From Palsa-360 sp963710315 (GTDB lineage Bacteria; Acidobacteriota; Terriglobia; Acidiferrales; UBA7541), in the NCBI GenBank assembly GCA_963710315.1, contig CAVPZW010000007.1, positions 1-64,000 on the forward strand: a stretch of DNA of 64,000 bases, in the 5' to 3' direction. Of the stretch, positions 41,641-51,700 are shown piece after piece (within the stretch, counting starts at the first letter, position 1; each line of letters opens with the position of its first letter). A program made the translations under genes and the position numbers. The notes below the pieces were generated by a model that was given only the letters and a program-made list of their open reading frames with translations, had not been told where the DNA came from and did no database searches.

Positions 41641-43278
41641 TCAGGGGATGAACTTTTGCACGATTGGAAATGGGCGGCCCAAACCGAATGCCCGGGATGT
41701 GATCTTCAGGCCGGGCGGGGCTTGCCTTCGCTTGTATTCGTTTCGGTCGAATTTGCCGGCGATCGAACGGACTAGACCAATTTCAAAGCCGCACTGACTG
41801 GCAATTTCTTCGGGGCTCTTCACGTCTTCAATATACGCCTTCAATATTTGATCCAACACTTCGTACGGTGGAAGGGAATCCTGATCGGTTTGATTTGGGC
41901 GAAGCTCGGCGGAAGGCGGTTTTTCGATGGAAGCGCGGGGGATAAGTTCCCTATCGCGATTTATCAATTCCGCCAGGGCGTAGACCATGGTTTTGGGGAC
42001 GTCGGAAAGCATGGACAGGCCGCCCGCCATGTCTCCGTAGAGGGTGCAATACCCTACCGCCATTTCAGATTTATTCCCGGTGCTGAGGACCATGGAGCCG
42101 AATTTGTTCGATATTGCCATCAAGAAATTCCCGCGCACCCTGGCCTGAAGATTTTCCTCGGTCACGTCTTCGGGGCGGCCGCGGAAGGCTTCCTTGAGAG
42201 TAGCTTTGTAGGAATTAAAAACGTCGGTGATGGGAATTGTCTGAAACTTAATTCCCAGATTCTCCGCCAGTTTGCGGGCGTCCGATCGGCTTCCTTCGGA
42301 GGAAAACGGTCCTGGCATGGAAACGCCGAGGACATTTTCGCGGCCAAGTGCAGCGACGGCAATGGCGGCAACGACGGAGGAATCGATGCCGCCGCTTAAG
42401 CCTATTACGACTGCGCGAAAACCTGACTTGCGAACGTAGTCGCGCGTCCCGCAAATCAGAGCCTGCAGAACTAATTCGATTTCGGCGGAGGGCTGCGAGT
42501 GAACCTCGCCGGAGCTTGTCTCCGTGTCAAAAAGCACCAAGTCTTCTTCAAAGGTGTGCGCTTGGGCGGGAACTCGTCCATCGGGCATGACGACCACGCT
42601 GCCGCCGTCGAACACCAGGCTGTCATTTCCGCCGACCTGATTAACGTAGACGACGGGTAGATTGTGCGCCTTGGCAAGCGCGCGCAGCATGTCCATGCGC
42701 AGGGATCGCTTGTCGATTGTGTAGGGAGATCCCGAAATATTGATGATCAGGCCGGCGCGCTTGGCAACCAGTTCAGCGACGGGATCACGCTCATAGAGAG
42801 GCTTGGCCCAAAACGTTTTATCGTTCCAGATATCTTCGCAGATGGTGATGCCCAGATTCTTGCCGCCGAAGGAGAAAACATTTTGCGTGGCGGCGGGCTG
42901 AAAATATCGGGATTCGTCGAAGACATCGTAAGTTGGCAGCAACATTTTGTGCTGCACGAATTCGACTTTTCCATTTGCCAGAAAGGCGGCAGCGTTGGCG
43001 GCGGACTTTCCTGTGGCGCCCGTGGCGTGAGCCGCATAGCCGACGATGGAGGGGATGGGCAACTGCTTTGCCAGGGAAGCCAATTCCCTTTCGCTTCGAT
43101 CGATGAATTGTGGGCGCTCGATGAGGTCCATCGGCAGATACCCGCACAGGCAGAGTTCGGAAAAAACGGCCAGATCGGCGCCCTTTTGGCGGGCGCGCTG
43201 CGCGAAGTCCAAAATCTTGGCGGAATTACCTGCGAAATCACCTACGGTTGGGTTCAGTTGCGCGAGGGCAATTTTCAT
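41641..43278 (-). CDS. nadE: Glutamine-dependent NAD+ synthetase
   Basis: The 545-residue two-domain enzyme makes NAD+ from deamido-NAD+, ATP and glutamine. The N-terminal nitrilase-type glutaminase has the triad Glu41 (FSELCLCGY), Lys111 (QHKMLLPTYDVF) and Cys147 (GITICEDIW). The C-terminal synthetase has the PP-loop SGGIDSS at 295-301 and the downstream GNKSEMAVGYCTLYGD region. Its length is typical of the fused bacterial enzyme. It is separated from the DsbA-family gene by 13 bases, so the two are probably co-transcribed. Confidence 0.95.
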   Translation of the reverse strand: MKIALAQLNPTVGDFAGNSAKILDFAQRARQKGADLAVFSELCLCGYLPMDLIERPQFIDRSERELASLAKQLPIPSIVGYAAHATGATGKSAANAAAFLANGKVEFVQHKMLLPTYDVFDESRYFQPAATQNVFSFGGKNLGITICEDIWNDKTFWAKPLYERDPVAELVAKRAGLIINISGSPYTIDKRSLRMDMLRALAKAHNLPVVYVNQVGGNDSLVFDGGSVVVMPDGRVPAQAHTFEEDLVLFDTETSSGEVHSQPSAEIELVLQALICGTRDYVRKSGFRAVVIGLSGGIDSSVVAAIAVAALGRENVLGVSMPGPFSSEGSRSDARKLAENLGIKFQTIPITDVFNSYKATLKEAFRGRPEDVTEENLQARVRGNFLMAISNKFGSMVLSTGNKSEMAVGYCTLYGDMAGGLSMLSDVPKTMVYALAELINRDRELIPRASIEKPPSAELRPNQTDQDSLPPYEVLDQILKAYIEDVKSPEEIASQCGFEIGLVRSIAGKFDRNEYKRRQAPPGLKITSRAFGLGRPFPIVQKFIP

Positions 43279-43352
43279 GTCGCCCTATAGAATACGGGGC
43301 GCGATGGCGCATTGCAACGAAATCACTCGTGTTGGATGCAGAGTGTGAACGC

Positions 43353-43389
43353 AAAAAAAATGGGCCATTGCGAACATACGCAATGGCCC
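43353..43389 (-). terminator. Rho-independent terminator after the IscA/ErpA-type gene
   Basis: Read on the - strand, the stem GGGCCATTGCG/CGCAATGGCCC has a 6-base loop. It is followed by a run of eight T. The stem is perfect over 11 bp and lies 45 bp past the stop codon. Confidence 0.9.
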
Positions 43390-43433
43390 GTCGACGAGCG
43401 CGTTGACCGAATTGTGCAAAAGCAGCGGCGTTC

Positions 43434-43757
43434 TTAAACGCTGAACGAACTGCCGCAGCCGCAGGTGCTCTTGACGTTCGGGTTGTTGAACTTGAAGCCG
43501 GCGCCTTCCAACGTTTCGATGTAGTCAATGGAAACGCCTTCCAGATACATTTCGCTCATCTGATCGACAAGGACCTTGAGGCCGTCGAATTCATAGACGT
43601 TGTCGGTGGGATTTTCGGAATTCTCAAAGGCCATGTGATAGCTGAAGCCCGAGCAGCCTCCGCCAACGACAGCCACGCGGAGCGCGATTGGAGCGGGATT
43701 CTGCTGGCCCATAATCTCTTTTACCTTGGTTGTCGCCACTGGAGTAACCTGAATCAT
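43434..43757 (-). CDS. erpA: A-type iron-sulfur carrier (IscA/ErpA family)
   Basis: The 107-residue protein has the three conserved Cys of A-type carriers: Cys35 in VGGGCSGFSY, and Cys99 and Cys101 in the C-terminal STCGCGSSFSV. The internal VLVDQMSEMYLEGVSIDYIE segment is also conserved in the family. It would deliver [2Fe-2S] or [4Fe-4S] clusters to apo-proteins such as complex I subunits. The ATG at 43757 is preferred over a longer upstream frame because of GAAGG 8 bases before it. Confidence 0.85.
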   Translation of the reverse strand: MIQVTPVATTKVKEIMGQQNPAPIALRVAVVGGGCSGFSYHMAFENSENPTDNVYEFDGLKVLVDQMSEMYLEGVSIDYIETLEGAGFKFNNPNVKSTCGCGSSFSV

Positions 43758-44010
43758 TTGAATACCTTCACTCCCTGCCGGATTCGGCGATATTTGTTGC
43801 TGGATTATTGTAGCACAAGATGCAAGAAGGTTCTGCCGCCATGCAAGACCTGTTCTTCTCAATAAACACCTTCTTCTACTTCTCCATCTATATGATGCGG
43901 CCGGCGGGCAAAAGTTTCGCGACGTACCGCGGACATTCGTAAGGGCCTAAGATGTCAGGTGCGACTTCCTTGCGGCAATTGGACGCTCACGCTAGACTTG
44001 CACATTCATC

Positions 44011-44703
44011 ATGGCCACTCGCGGAAAAATCATTGCGCTGGAAGGAATCGACGGATCAGGAAAGCGCACACAGCTCGATCTGCTGGCGGCCGCGCTCGAT
44101 GCGCGGGGGCTGGCTACGCTTCGCATCGGCTTTCCGCGTTATGAATCGTTTTACGGAAAGCTTGTGGGACGCTATCTCAACGGAGAATTCGGGACGCTTG
44201 AGGCTGTCGATCCGCACTTGTCGGCGCTGCTTTATGCCGGGGATCGCCTGGAAGCAAAACCTGAGATCGAGGCGGCGTTGGCCGACGGAAAAATGGTGCT
44301 GGCCGACCGCTACATCGGCTCGAACATGGCGCACCAGACCGCGCGCGTTGCGCCAGAGAAGCGAGAGGAGTTTCTTGCGTGGCTGAAGCGCCTCGAATAT
44401 GGGCTTTACGCCTTGCCGGCCGAGGACTTGGTGATCTATTTGCGCGTTCCGGTTGAGGAGGCGCACCGCCTGGTTGGATTGAAAGCCGCGCGCGAATACA
44501 CCAATCTGAAACGCGATATTCAAGAAGCGGACATCAAACATCTGCAAGAAACAGCTATCATTTACGATCGGCTGGCAACCGAAGCGAATTGGGTACGCAT
44601 CGATTGTGTGAACGCCGGCTCCGGACTATTGAATTCGCCGGAGGAAATCCATCGAAGCGTGCTTAAGGCAGTGGAATCGAGGATTCTGTCCCAGGCTTTG
44701 TAG
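44011..44703 (+). CDS. tmk: Thymidylate kinase
   Basis: The 230-residue enzyme phosphorylates dTMP to dTDP. It has the P-loop EGIDGSGKRTQ at residues 11-21, the DR(Y/F)..S motif in LADRYIGSNMAHQ, and a YLRVPVEEA-type segment. It is followed by holB, the classical tmk-holB pair of bacteria. Confidence 0.9.
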   Translation: MATRGKIIALEGIDGSGKRTQLDLLAAALDARGLATLRIGFPRYESFYGKLVGRYLNGEFGTLEAVDPHLSALLYAGDRLEAKPEIEAALADGKMVLADRYIGSNMAHQTARVAPEKREEFLAWLKRLEYGLYALPAEDLVIYLRVPVEEAHRLVGLKAAREYTNLKRDIQEADIKHLQETAIIYDRLATEANWVRIDCVNAGSGLLNSPEEIHRSVLKAVESRILSQAL

Positions 44704-44770
44704 CACTCGTCCGCCGCGGCGGACGAGTGTTTGCTTGAGGAAAAAGTGCCCGCCTGAAAGCGGGCGCTAC
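44700..44770. repeat. REP-like pair with different stems
   Basis: GTAGCACTCGTCCGCCGCGG plus CGGACGAGTG on the left and GCCCGCCTGAAAGCGGGCGC plus TAC on the right. It has the GTAGC...GCTAC outer frame with new palindromic stems. Confidence 0.65.
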
Positions 44771-44837
44771 ACGGACTTCGGGAATTCAAGTTGCCACGCC
44801 AGCTTTCTGGTGTGACTCGGAAAAGGAAAGTGTCACA

Positions 44838-45966
44838 GTGAGCTTTTCGGATTTTCTCGGCAATGCGCGAGTGGTCACGGCGCTACGGGGCATGTTGGGC
44901 AGCGAGCGCGTCCCTCACGCGATGCTGTTCTCCGGGCCGCGAGGAGTGGGGAAATTCACGCTGGCGCGCATGTTCGCGCAGGCAGCCAACTGCGAACGGC
45001 TGCGCGACGACTTTTGCGGCGAGTGCGAGCCTTGCCGAAAAATCGGGCTGCTGGCCGACTTAAAGCCACTCGTGGATCAGGGCCTCGCGAATCGCGGCGA
45101 GCGGCCGGACTCGGCGACCGTGGAGCGCGTGCCGCTTCTGCTGGAAACGCATCCGGATGTATGGGCTATCGTGCCGGACCCTGTGCGCCCAAAGGATCCT
45201 GCCGCGCGTCCCGTGCTGCACGTCGGCCAGCTTCGCGCCGTACAACGGGCCGCTTATTTCAAGCCGCGCGGGCGCCGCCGCGTATTTCTGATCGACGGCG
45301 CGGAAACCATGCGCTGGGACCTGGCGCAACATTTTCCTGAAAATACTGGAAGAGCCGCCGGAATCGGCGACCTTGATCTTAATGGCGCCAAATCCCTTTC
45401 AGCTGTTGCCGACCATCCGATCGCGCTGCCTGCAATTTTCTTTCTCGGCGCTGACGACCGCCGAGGTCGAGAAAATTTTGTCCACACACACGGAACTGTC
45501 CGTGGAAGAACGCAAGCGTGCCGCGCAGTATGCCGAGGGCTGCCCGGGCGCCGTGATCGGATTGGACCTGGATGCGGTGGCCAGGCTACACCGCGACGCT
45601 TTAACGATTCTGGAACGCTCCGTGGAACTTCGCGGCGTCTCCGATCTCTTCGCCAGCACTGCCGCGCTTGCCAAGAGCCAGGAGATCGCGTTTGAAAATG
45701 TATTGGAAGTGTTCTATAGTCTCCTCACGGACCTAGTTGACCTGTCCAGTTCTTCCGCGATGAAGGTGTTGAGAAATCCAGCGTTACGCCGGGAACTCGA
45801 AACACTCAGCAAGAAGGTAGACGTGGCGTGGATTGGCAAAGCCGTTGATGGATTTGACGTGCTTCACGCCCGTACTCGAAGGAACATCAACAGGTCACTG
45901 GGGTTGGACGCAGTGGCTATTTCTCTTGCGCGCCCCTCGCCGGGCATTAAAAAATCGGTTTTTTGA
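44838..45966 (+). CDS. holB: DNA polymerase III delta' subunit (frameshifted)
   Basis: The frame opens with MSFSDFLGNARVVTALRGML, Walker A GPRGVGKFTLA and the zinc-binding cluster CERLRDDFCGECEPC of clamp-loader subunits. After LIDGAETMRWDLA an extra C at 45327 shifts the frame. The true continuation NIFLKILEEPPESATLILM runs in the next frame to the stop at 45966 and includes the SRCLQFSFSALTT region. Total about 376 residues. It helps load the sliding clamp. Adjacency to tmk supports the call. Confidence 0.88.
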
Positions 45967-46058
45967 TATAGAAAACGTACCCTGATTGGCCCGAAGTGCA
46001 TCATAGCTGGTGAGAAGCCTCACCTTATACGTGGAATTTCATAAATCAAGGAGTTGTT

Positions 46059-46412
46059 ATGGTAAATCGCAAATTATTTCGCCCTACTTTAACGGAAATT
46101 AAGGAACCACATATCAGTTCCAACCGTACGCATTCTTCCACCAATGGACCACAGCCGCACAAGAAGCCGGCTCCGCCGGAACAGACGCACGCGGAAAACT
46201 TCTATTGGATAAAGCAGATGCAGGCGCGTACTCCTGTGGTCGTGGTGTTGACGGACGGGGAGAATTTGCAAGGCGTTGTCGAGTGGTATGACAAAGATTG
46301 CATTAAGCTGACGCGGACAGGCAGCCCAAATTTGCTGATTTATAAGCAATTCATAAAGTACATTTACAAAGATGGGTCGGAAGCCGCGCTTGGCGGCACC
46401 AACGGGCAATAA
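46059..46412 (+). CDS. hfq: Hfq-like RNA chaperone
   Basis: The 117-residue protein has an unusual 50-residue basic/Pro-rich N-terminal extension, then the Sm-like core ENFYWIKQMQARTPVVVVLT, DGENLQGVVEWYDKDCIKLT and the Sm2-type LLIYKQFIKYIYK motif (YKH is IYK here). GGAG precedes the ATG. The core folds as a hexameric ring that anneals small RNAs. The N-terminal extension is much longer than in Hfq of proteobacteria. Confidence 0.8.
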   Translation: MVNRKLFRPTLTEIKEPHISSNRTHSSTNGPQPHKKPAPPEQTHAENFYWIKQMQARTPVVVVLTDGENLQGVVEWYDKDCIKLTRTGSPNLLIYKQFIKYIYKDGSEAALGGTNGQ

Positions 46413-46429
46413 TTGCGGGCAGGCTGCCC

Positions 46430-46506
46430 GTGGCATAGGCTTCAGCCTGTGCGGTTTTTGTCCTTGCGAGGTCTAAAACCGCACAGGCTGAAGCCTATGC
46501 CACATA
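46430..46506. repeat. REP-like inverted pair, outside the phage region
   Basis: GTGGCATAGGCTTCAGCCTG on the left and CGCACAGGCTGAAGCCTATG plus CCACA on the right. One of only two clear canonical pairs to the right of the phage region (the other is at 52103). Confidence 0.88.
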
Positions 46507-46532
46507 AAGCCGAGCAGCCGCTCCCGGCTATC

Positions 46533-46967
46533 CTACTTTTTGGGCGCGAGCACGGAGAAGGTCATCAGGGCTTTGCTGACCAGGCGTCCGTCCTCGTCGG
46601 TCACGTCGCAGTCAACCACGCTGGTGGTTCTTCCCTGCCGCAGGACGCGCGCATCGGCCTTGATTTCGCCGTGCTCGACGGCCTCCAGAAAATTGATTTT
46701 CATTTCGATGGTAACCACGCGGGAGCCTGCGGGAGATGCCAGGAAGGCCGCAAAGCCTCCGGCCGTATCGGCCAGCATGGCCAGGACGCCGCCGTGGACC
46801 ACTCGGTGAATCTGCTTGTGCAGGTCCAGCACGGGCATCTTGAAGACGGCGCGGCCATGCTCGGCCTTCGCCAATTGAAATCCGAAGTGGTTGATGGGAG
46901 CGCTGCGGCGCAATCGCTCGGCGGCTCTGGCCAGGTCGGCTTTGGATAATTTTCCTCGCGGCTTCAT
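46533..46967 (-). CDS. PaaI-type hotdog-fold thioesterase
   Basis: The 144-residue product from ATG 46967 (MKPRGKLSKADLARAAERLR) has the hotdog core. HRVVHGGVLAMLADTAGGFA carries the HGG loop and the Asp of PaaI-like acyl-CoA thioesterases. SRVVTIEMKINFLEA is the long beta strand. It probably hydrolyses a small acyl-CoA. A longer GTG start exists upstream, but the GAAGGGG before the ATG favours the shorter start. Confidence 0.82.
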   Translation of the reverse strand: MKPRGKLSKADLARAAERLRRSAPINHFGFQLAKAEHGRAVFKMPVLDLHKQIHRVVHGGVLAMLADTAGGFAAFLASPAGSRVVTIEMKINFLEAVEHGEIKADARVLRQGRTTSVVDCDVTDEDGRLVSKALMTFSVLAPKK

Positions 46968-47018
46968 GTTGTTTGCGCGCCCCTTCGCGGTCTTAGTGTC
47001 ATTCTTCCCTTGAAACAC

Positions 47019-47394
47019 AAAAAAATGTCACCCCGGCGGCCTCCTGCGCGTCCAATACCGTGCGCGATCCGTTGGGCCTTGGAGGGCTCGTCCGAGGTCC
47101 GGGAATCTAGCATTCCGGCCAGCCCCGCGCAATAGATTCTCTGTCTTGTGGGAGACTGTGTTTGCTAAACTGCCCGCTGCAAACTAGTACAGCCCTTGTT
47201 TGGAACCTCGCGTTTCCGGGACGATTTTGCCGCGCGGCGGAAAAGCCCCGGGTCTGAAGACCGGGGCTACAGCAGTTGGGCGGCATTACATGTTGCTGTA
47301 GCCCGCCCCTTCAGAGGCGGGGGGTTGTGCGAGAGTAGGCAAAATTGAAAATAGGCCACGTTGAGGAGCAATCGGGCTGTTTGCCTGAATTAAT
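47019..47394. other. Gene-free gap before bshA
   Basis: Holds a REP-like pair with variant stems (47241-47325) and GC-rich intergenic sequence. The bshA ATG at 47395 has no strong Shine-Dalgarno sequence. Confidence 0.6.
47241..47325. repeat. REP-like pair with different stems
   Basis: AAAAGCCCCGGGTCTGAAGA plus CCGGGGCTAC on the left and GTAGCCCGCCCCTTCAGAGG plus CGGGGGG on the right. The GTAGC/GCTAC frame is kept. Confidence 0.7.
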
Positions 47395-48534
47395 ATGAAG
47401 ATCGGGATCACTTGCTATCCAACGTATGGCGGTTCGGGCGTGGTTGCCACGGAACTTGGAATGGAACTCGCCGCCCGCGGCCACGAAATCCATTTCATCA
47501 GCTATGCGCCGCCCATTCGATTGACGGACACCAACGAACGCATTCAATTTCATGAAGTGGAAATTTCCAGCTATCCCCTGTTCGATCACGCGCCTTACGC
47601 GCTTTCGCTGGCCGTAAAAATGATGCAGGTGGCCGAGGCGGAAAACCTCGATCTGCTGCACGTGCACTATGCCATTCCTCATTCCGTCAGCGCCCTTCTA
47701 GCGCGCATGATGGCCGCGCCCAAGCGATTGCCATTCATCACCACGCTGCACGGCACGGACATAACGCTGGTTGGAAACGACCGGAGTTTCCTGCCAATCA
47801 CCAAGTTTTCCATCGAGCAATCCGACGGCGTTACGGCCATTTCACAATATTTGAGGCAGCGCACCATCGAGGAATTCGACATCAAGCGCCCCATCGAAGT
47901 GATTCCCAATTTCGTAAACTGCGATCTGTATCGCCGCGTCCCGGACGCGGCCCTGCGCGCCGAATGGGCGCCGGACGGGGAGCCTATCCTGATGCACCTG
48001 TCAAATTTCAGGCCCGTGAAGCGCATCACGGACGTCGTCGAAATGTTCGCCATCGTGCGCGAAAAGATGCGCGCCAAGCTGGTGCTCATCGGAGACGGCC
48101 CGGACCGGGGCGCCGCCGAGCACCTGATCCGCAAGAAGAAGCTCACGCGCGACGTGCGTTTCCTCGGCAAACAGGACGGCGTGTACCAGCACCTTTCTCA
48201 AGCCGATTTGTTTCTGCTGCCTTCGGATATGGAATCGTTTGGCCTGGCGGCGCTGGAAGCCATGGCCTGCGAAGTGCCCGTGGTGGCCACCAATGTGGGC
48301 GGCTTGCCGGAAGTGGTGGAGCACGGTGTCGATGGCTACTTGTTCACGCCGCGCGAGGTGCAGATCGGCGCACGGTACGCGCTGGAAATTTTGTCGCAGC
48401 CAGATCGTGGCCGCGCCATGGGACAAATCGCGCGTGTCAACGCCAGGAAAAAATATTGTGCCAATGATGTGATTCCTTTATATGAAGCGTACTATCGCCA
48501 GGTCGTCGAAGCCGTGGCCACGACGAGCGCGTAA
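47395..48534 (+). CDS. bshA: N-acetyl-alpha-D-glucosaminyl L-malate synthase (BshA)
   Basis: The 379-residue GT4-family glycosyltransferase couples UDP-GlcNAc and L-malate in the first step of bacillithiol synthesis. The diagnostic opening MKIGITCYPTYGGSGVVATE and the GTDITLVGNDRSF and LSNFRPVKRI motifs are typical of BshA. The GT4 Glu-containing motif DMESFGLAALEAMACEVPVV binds the sugar-nucleotide. Length is normal. Confidence 0.95.
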   Translation: MKIGITCYPTYGGSGVVATELGMELAARGHEIHFISYAPPIRLTDTNERIQFHEVEISSYPLFDHAPYALSLAVKMMQVAEAENLDLLHVHYAIPHSVSALLARMMAAPKRLPFITTLHGTDITLVGNDRSFLPITKFSIEQSDGVTAISQYLRQRTIEEFDIKRPIEVIPNFVNCDLYRRVPDAALRAEWAPDGEPILMHLSNFRPVKRITDVVEMFAIVREKMRAKLVLIGDGPDRGAAEHLIRKKKLTRDVRFLGKQDGVYQHLSQADLFLLPSDMESFGLAALEAMACEVPVVATNVGGLPEVVEHGVDGYLFTPREVQIGARYALEILSQPDRGRAMGQIARVNARKKYCANDVIPLYEAYYRQVVEAVATTSA

Positions 48535-48562
48535 TGGGTTGCGAAAAAAAAGCAATTTATTT

Positions 48563-48647
48563 TGTCATTCTGAGCGAAGCGAAGAATCTCTCTGTGGTTT
48601 GATCTAATGAAAAGAAAGAGAGATTCTTCGCTTCGCTCAGAATGACA
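48563..48647. repeat. TGTCATTC-family inverted repeat, copy 2
   Basis: Arms TGTCATTCTGAGCGAAGCGA and TCGCTTCGCTCAGAATGACA, with inner AGAATCTC/GAGATTCT. Closely related to the interior of the MITE-like elements at 33537 and 52118. Confidence 0.85.
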
Positions 48648-48725
48648 AATGGTTTGGAATTTGTAATTCGCAGCCGGGCAATCGGGGTTGGGACGGAAAC
48701 GCTCGCAAAACTCAGGGGGAAATTC

Positions 48726-51700
48726 GTGTTTATTGGGTGCAGGAATTTGCGTGTGCGCAGGGGTTTGCGTGTCTCCATTCTGATTTCCTGGCTGCTTGCG
48801 GGCTTTGCGATGATGCCGACGACGGGCCATGCGCAGGTTACAGCTTCGATCTTCGGACACGTCGAGGATGCCAGCGGCGCGGCCGTTCGGGAAGCCACCG
48901 TTACTGTAAAAAGCCAGGAAACCGGCGCGACGCGCACGGCTGCCACCGATGAAGCGGGCAACTACCGGATTCTTTCTCTCCCTCTCGGGCCTGAGGAAAT
49001 CAAAGTGGAAAAGCAGGGTTTCAAGTCCCTGGTGCGTACGGGCGTCAGTCTGGAAGTCGGCCAGGAAGCCGTGGTGAACTTCCGGTTGGAAGTGGGCGAC
49101 CTGGTCCAGCAAGTGTCCGTTTCCGAAGAAGCTCCCGTCGTCAATACCACGACCGCTTCGATTTCCGGGATGGTCAACGAACGCCAGATTAAGGAATTGC
49201 CGCTGAATGGCCGCAGCTTTGACGACTTGATCGCGCTCAATCCCGGCTCAATCAATTACAGCGCCCTGAAAAGCCCAAATACCAGCACCAGCAATGGAAA
49301 CACGTTCTCGGTGGCTGGGCGGCGCACCAGCGAAAATTTGTTTTTGCTGAACGGCGTGGAGTACATGGGATCGAGCCAACTCGCCGTCACACCAGGCGGC
49401 ACCAGCGGATACTTGCTGGGCATTGATGCCATCCGCGAATTCAACGTGCTCACCGATACGTACTCGGCCGAGTACGGCAAGCGCGCCGGCGCGCAAGTGA
49501 GCGCGGTCACGCAATCCGGGACTAACAATTTTCACGGCACGGTTTTTGAATTTGTGCGAAACAGCGCCTTCGATTCGCCCGGCCCATTCGATCAGGGAAC
49601 CGTTCCGGCCTTTCGCAGAAATCAATTTGGAGGCGCGGCCGGAGGGCCGATCGAAAAAAAACGTTTATTTCTGTTTGGCAATTATGAAGGATTTCGCCAG
49701 TCGCTGGATTTGAGCAGCGTAAGCGTTGTGCCGGACGCCAATACGCGAGTCGGAAAATTACCAAACGCCTGTACCGGCATTCTCGCAAACGTACCCAACG
49801 CCAACGCGACAATGGAGCAGTATGCGTCCCTTTTTTGGCCGGTCGCCAATGGTCCGGAGCTGATGATTCCTGCCTCTGGGACGGGCTGCGCGAATACCTC
49901 TTCTGTACCGTCCGGGACGGCAAAGGCCTTTTACAATCCCAACGAGCACATCCGGGAAGACTTCGGCACGCTGCGAGCCGATTACAATCTGGCCAGGAAT
50001 GACACGCTTTCCAGCGCCTATACGATCGACGACGGCACAAGCTTGATTCCTTTGGCCGATCCAATATTCGCGTCGTTCACGCCACTGCGCATGCAGGTGC
50101 TCAGCCTGACCGAGACGCATGTTTTCTCGCCTGCCATTCTCAATACCGCAACCATCGGCTTTTCGCGGGCCTCGTTTGCGCTCGTGTCGGTGCCGCTGAC
50201 TTCGATCCCATCGAATCTATATTTTGTGAAGGGGCTCGGCCCGGGGGGCATCGTGGTGGGAGGCGGCGCGACCACCACGGCCAATGGCACGATCACCTCG
50301 GCGGGACCCAATAACGCGGCCGGCGTCACGAATCACCGGAATCTTTTTACCTATCAGGATGATCTGCGGATTAGCCACGGCATGCACCAACTCAGCATGG
50401 GCGTGTGGTTTCAGCGGTTGCAGGATAACGAGGACAGCGCTTCGCGCCAATTAGGGCAAGCTACGTTTACGAGCTTGACGACGTTTCTTCAGGGAGCAAT
50501 CGGTAACACTCCCTTCCAAGTCGTGCCGCTGCATACTGAATTAGGATGGAGAAGCTTTTTTGGCGCTTGGTACGTCAAGGATTCGATCAAAGTGAGGCGC
50601 AATTTAACGGTCGAAGCGGGGCTGCGTCAGGAATTCACCACAGGCTGGAATGAAGCCCAAGGCAGGGCTGCGAACTACGTGACCAACGCACAGGGCGTAC
50701 TCGTGACAACGCCGATTGTGGGGAATTCGGTATTCACCGGGAATAACGCCATCCGATTGTTCAGCCCGCGCGTGGGACTCGCCTGGGATGTTTTTGGAAC
50801 TGGAAAGACGGCTGTACGCGCCGGGTATGGGATGTATTACTCGCTGATCGACGATCTCGCTTTTCTGCAGAATTCACTCACTCCCTACAATGGCTCAGCT
50901 TCATTTGCGAACATTTCCCTGTTTGCAATTCCCGGTTTTCCGTTTACGCCGGGCGTCGCGCCACCACCCTCATGTGGAGTTGGAGTTCCGTCGCCTTGCA
51001 CCACATTTGCGCCACAGGGAATTCAGCCCAACGCCAAGACTCCCGCGGTGCAGGAATGGAATTTGGCGGTTGAGCAGCAGCTCAGCAAAAACACTTCGCT
51101 GCGCGTCGCCTACGTCGGATCGCTCGGCGTTCATGAATTGCTGAGCATCGATCCCAATACGATCCCCGCGCAGATTTGCACTTTAGCGGCCGGCTGTAAA
51201 TCAGGAGGCAATGGCACGGTGCAAGGAACTATTCCTCTAGGCGCCGAATTCATTCCAGGGATTGGAACAAAACGGCCAAACCCTTTCCTCTCGGCAGGAT
51301 TTTTCTGGCTCACCGAAGGCAATAGCAGCTACAACGCGCTGCAGGTGGACGTGACGCACCGCATGAGCAAAGGGCTGGAATTTCGCGGCAACTACACCTG
51401 GGCGAAAAATCTGGACATCAATTCCGGATTGACCGGAGCGCAGGCCAACAACCAGGCGCAGATGGTCCTCGACCGCAACGATATCCGTCGCGACTGGGGA
51501 CCGTCCGCGCTGAATCCCGCCAGCCAGGCCAGCCTGTCCGCCAATTACGAACTGCCCATTGGCCACGGCCAGCGCTGGCTCAATGATGTCTCGCGGACGG
51601 AAAGCAAGTTTGTCTCCGGATGGCAGATGAACGCCATCGGAACATTTCTCTCCGGCTTCCCGTTCACTCCTTTGGTTGGATCGAATCGCTCCGGTGACGG

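Noticed and set aside
48642..48725. Extended N-terminus of the TonB-dependent receptor upstream of the GTG at 48726
   Set aside because: The upstream part of the open frame overlaps the TGTCATTC-family repeat, and the signal peptide begins after the GTG.
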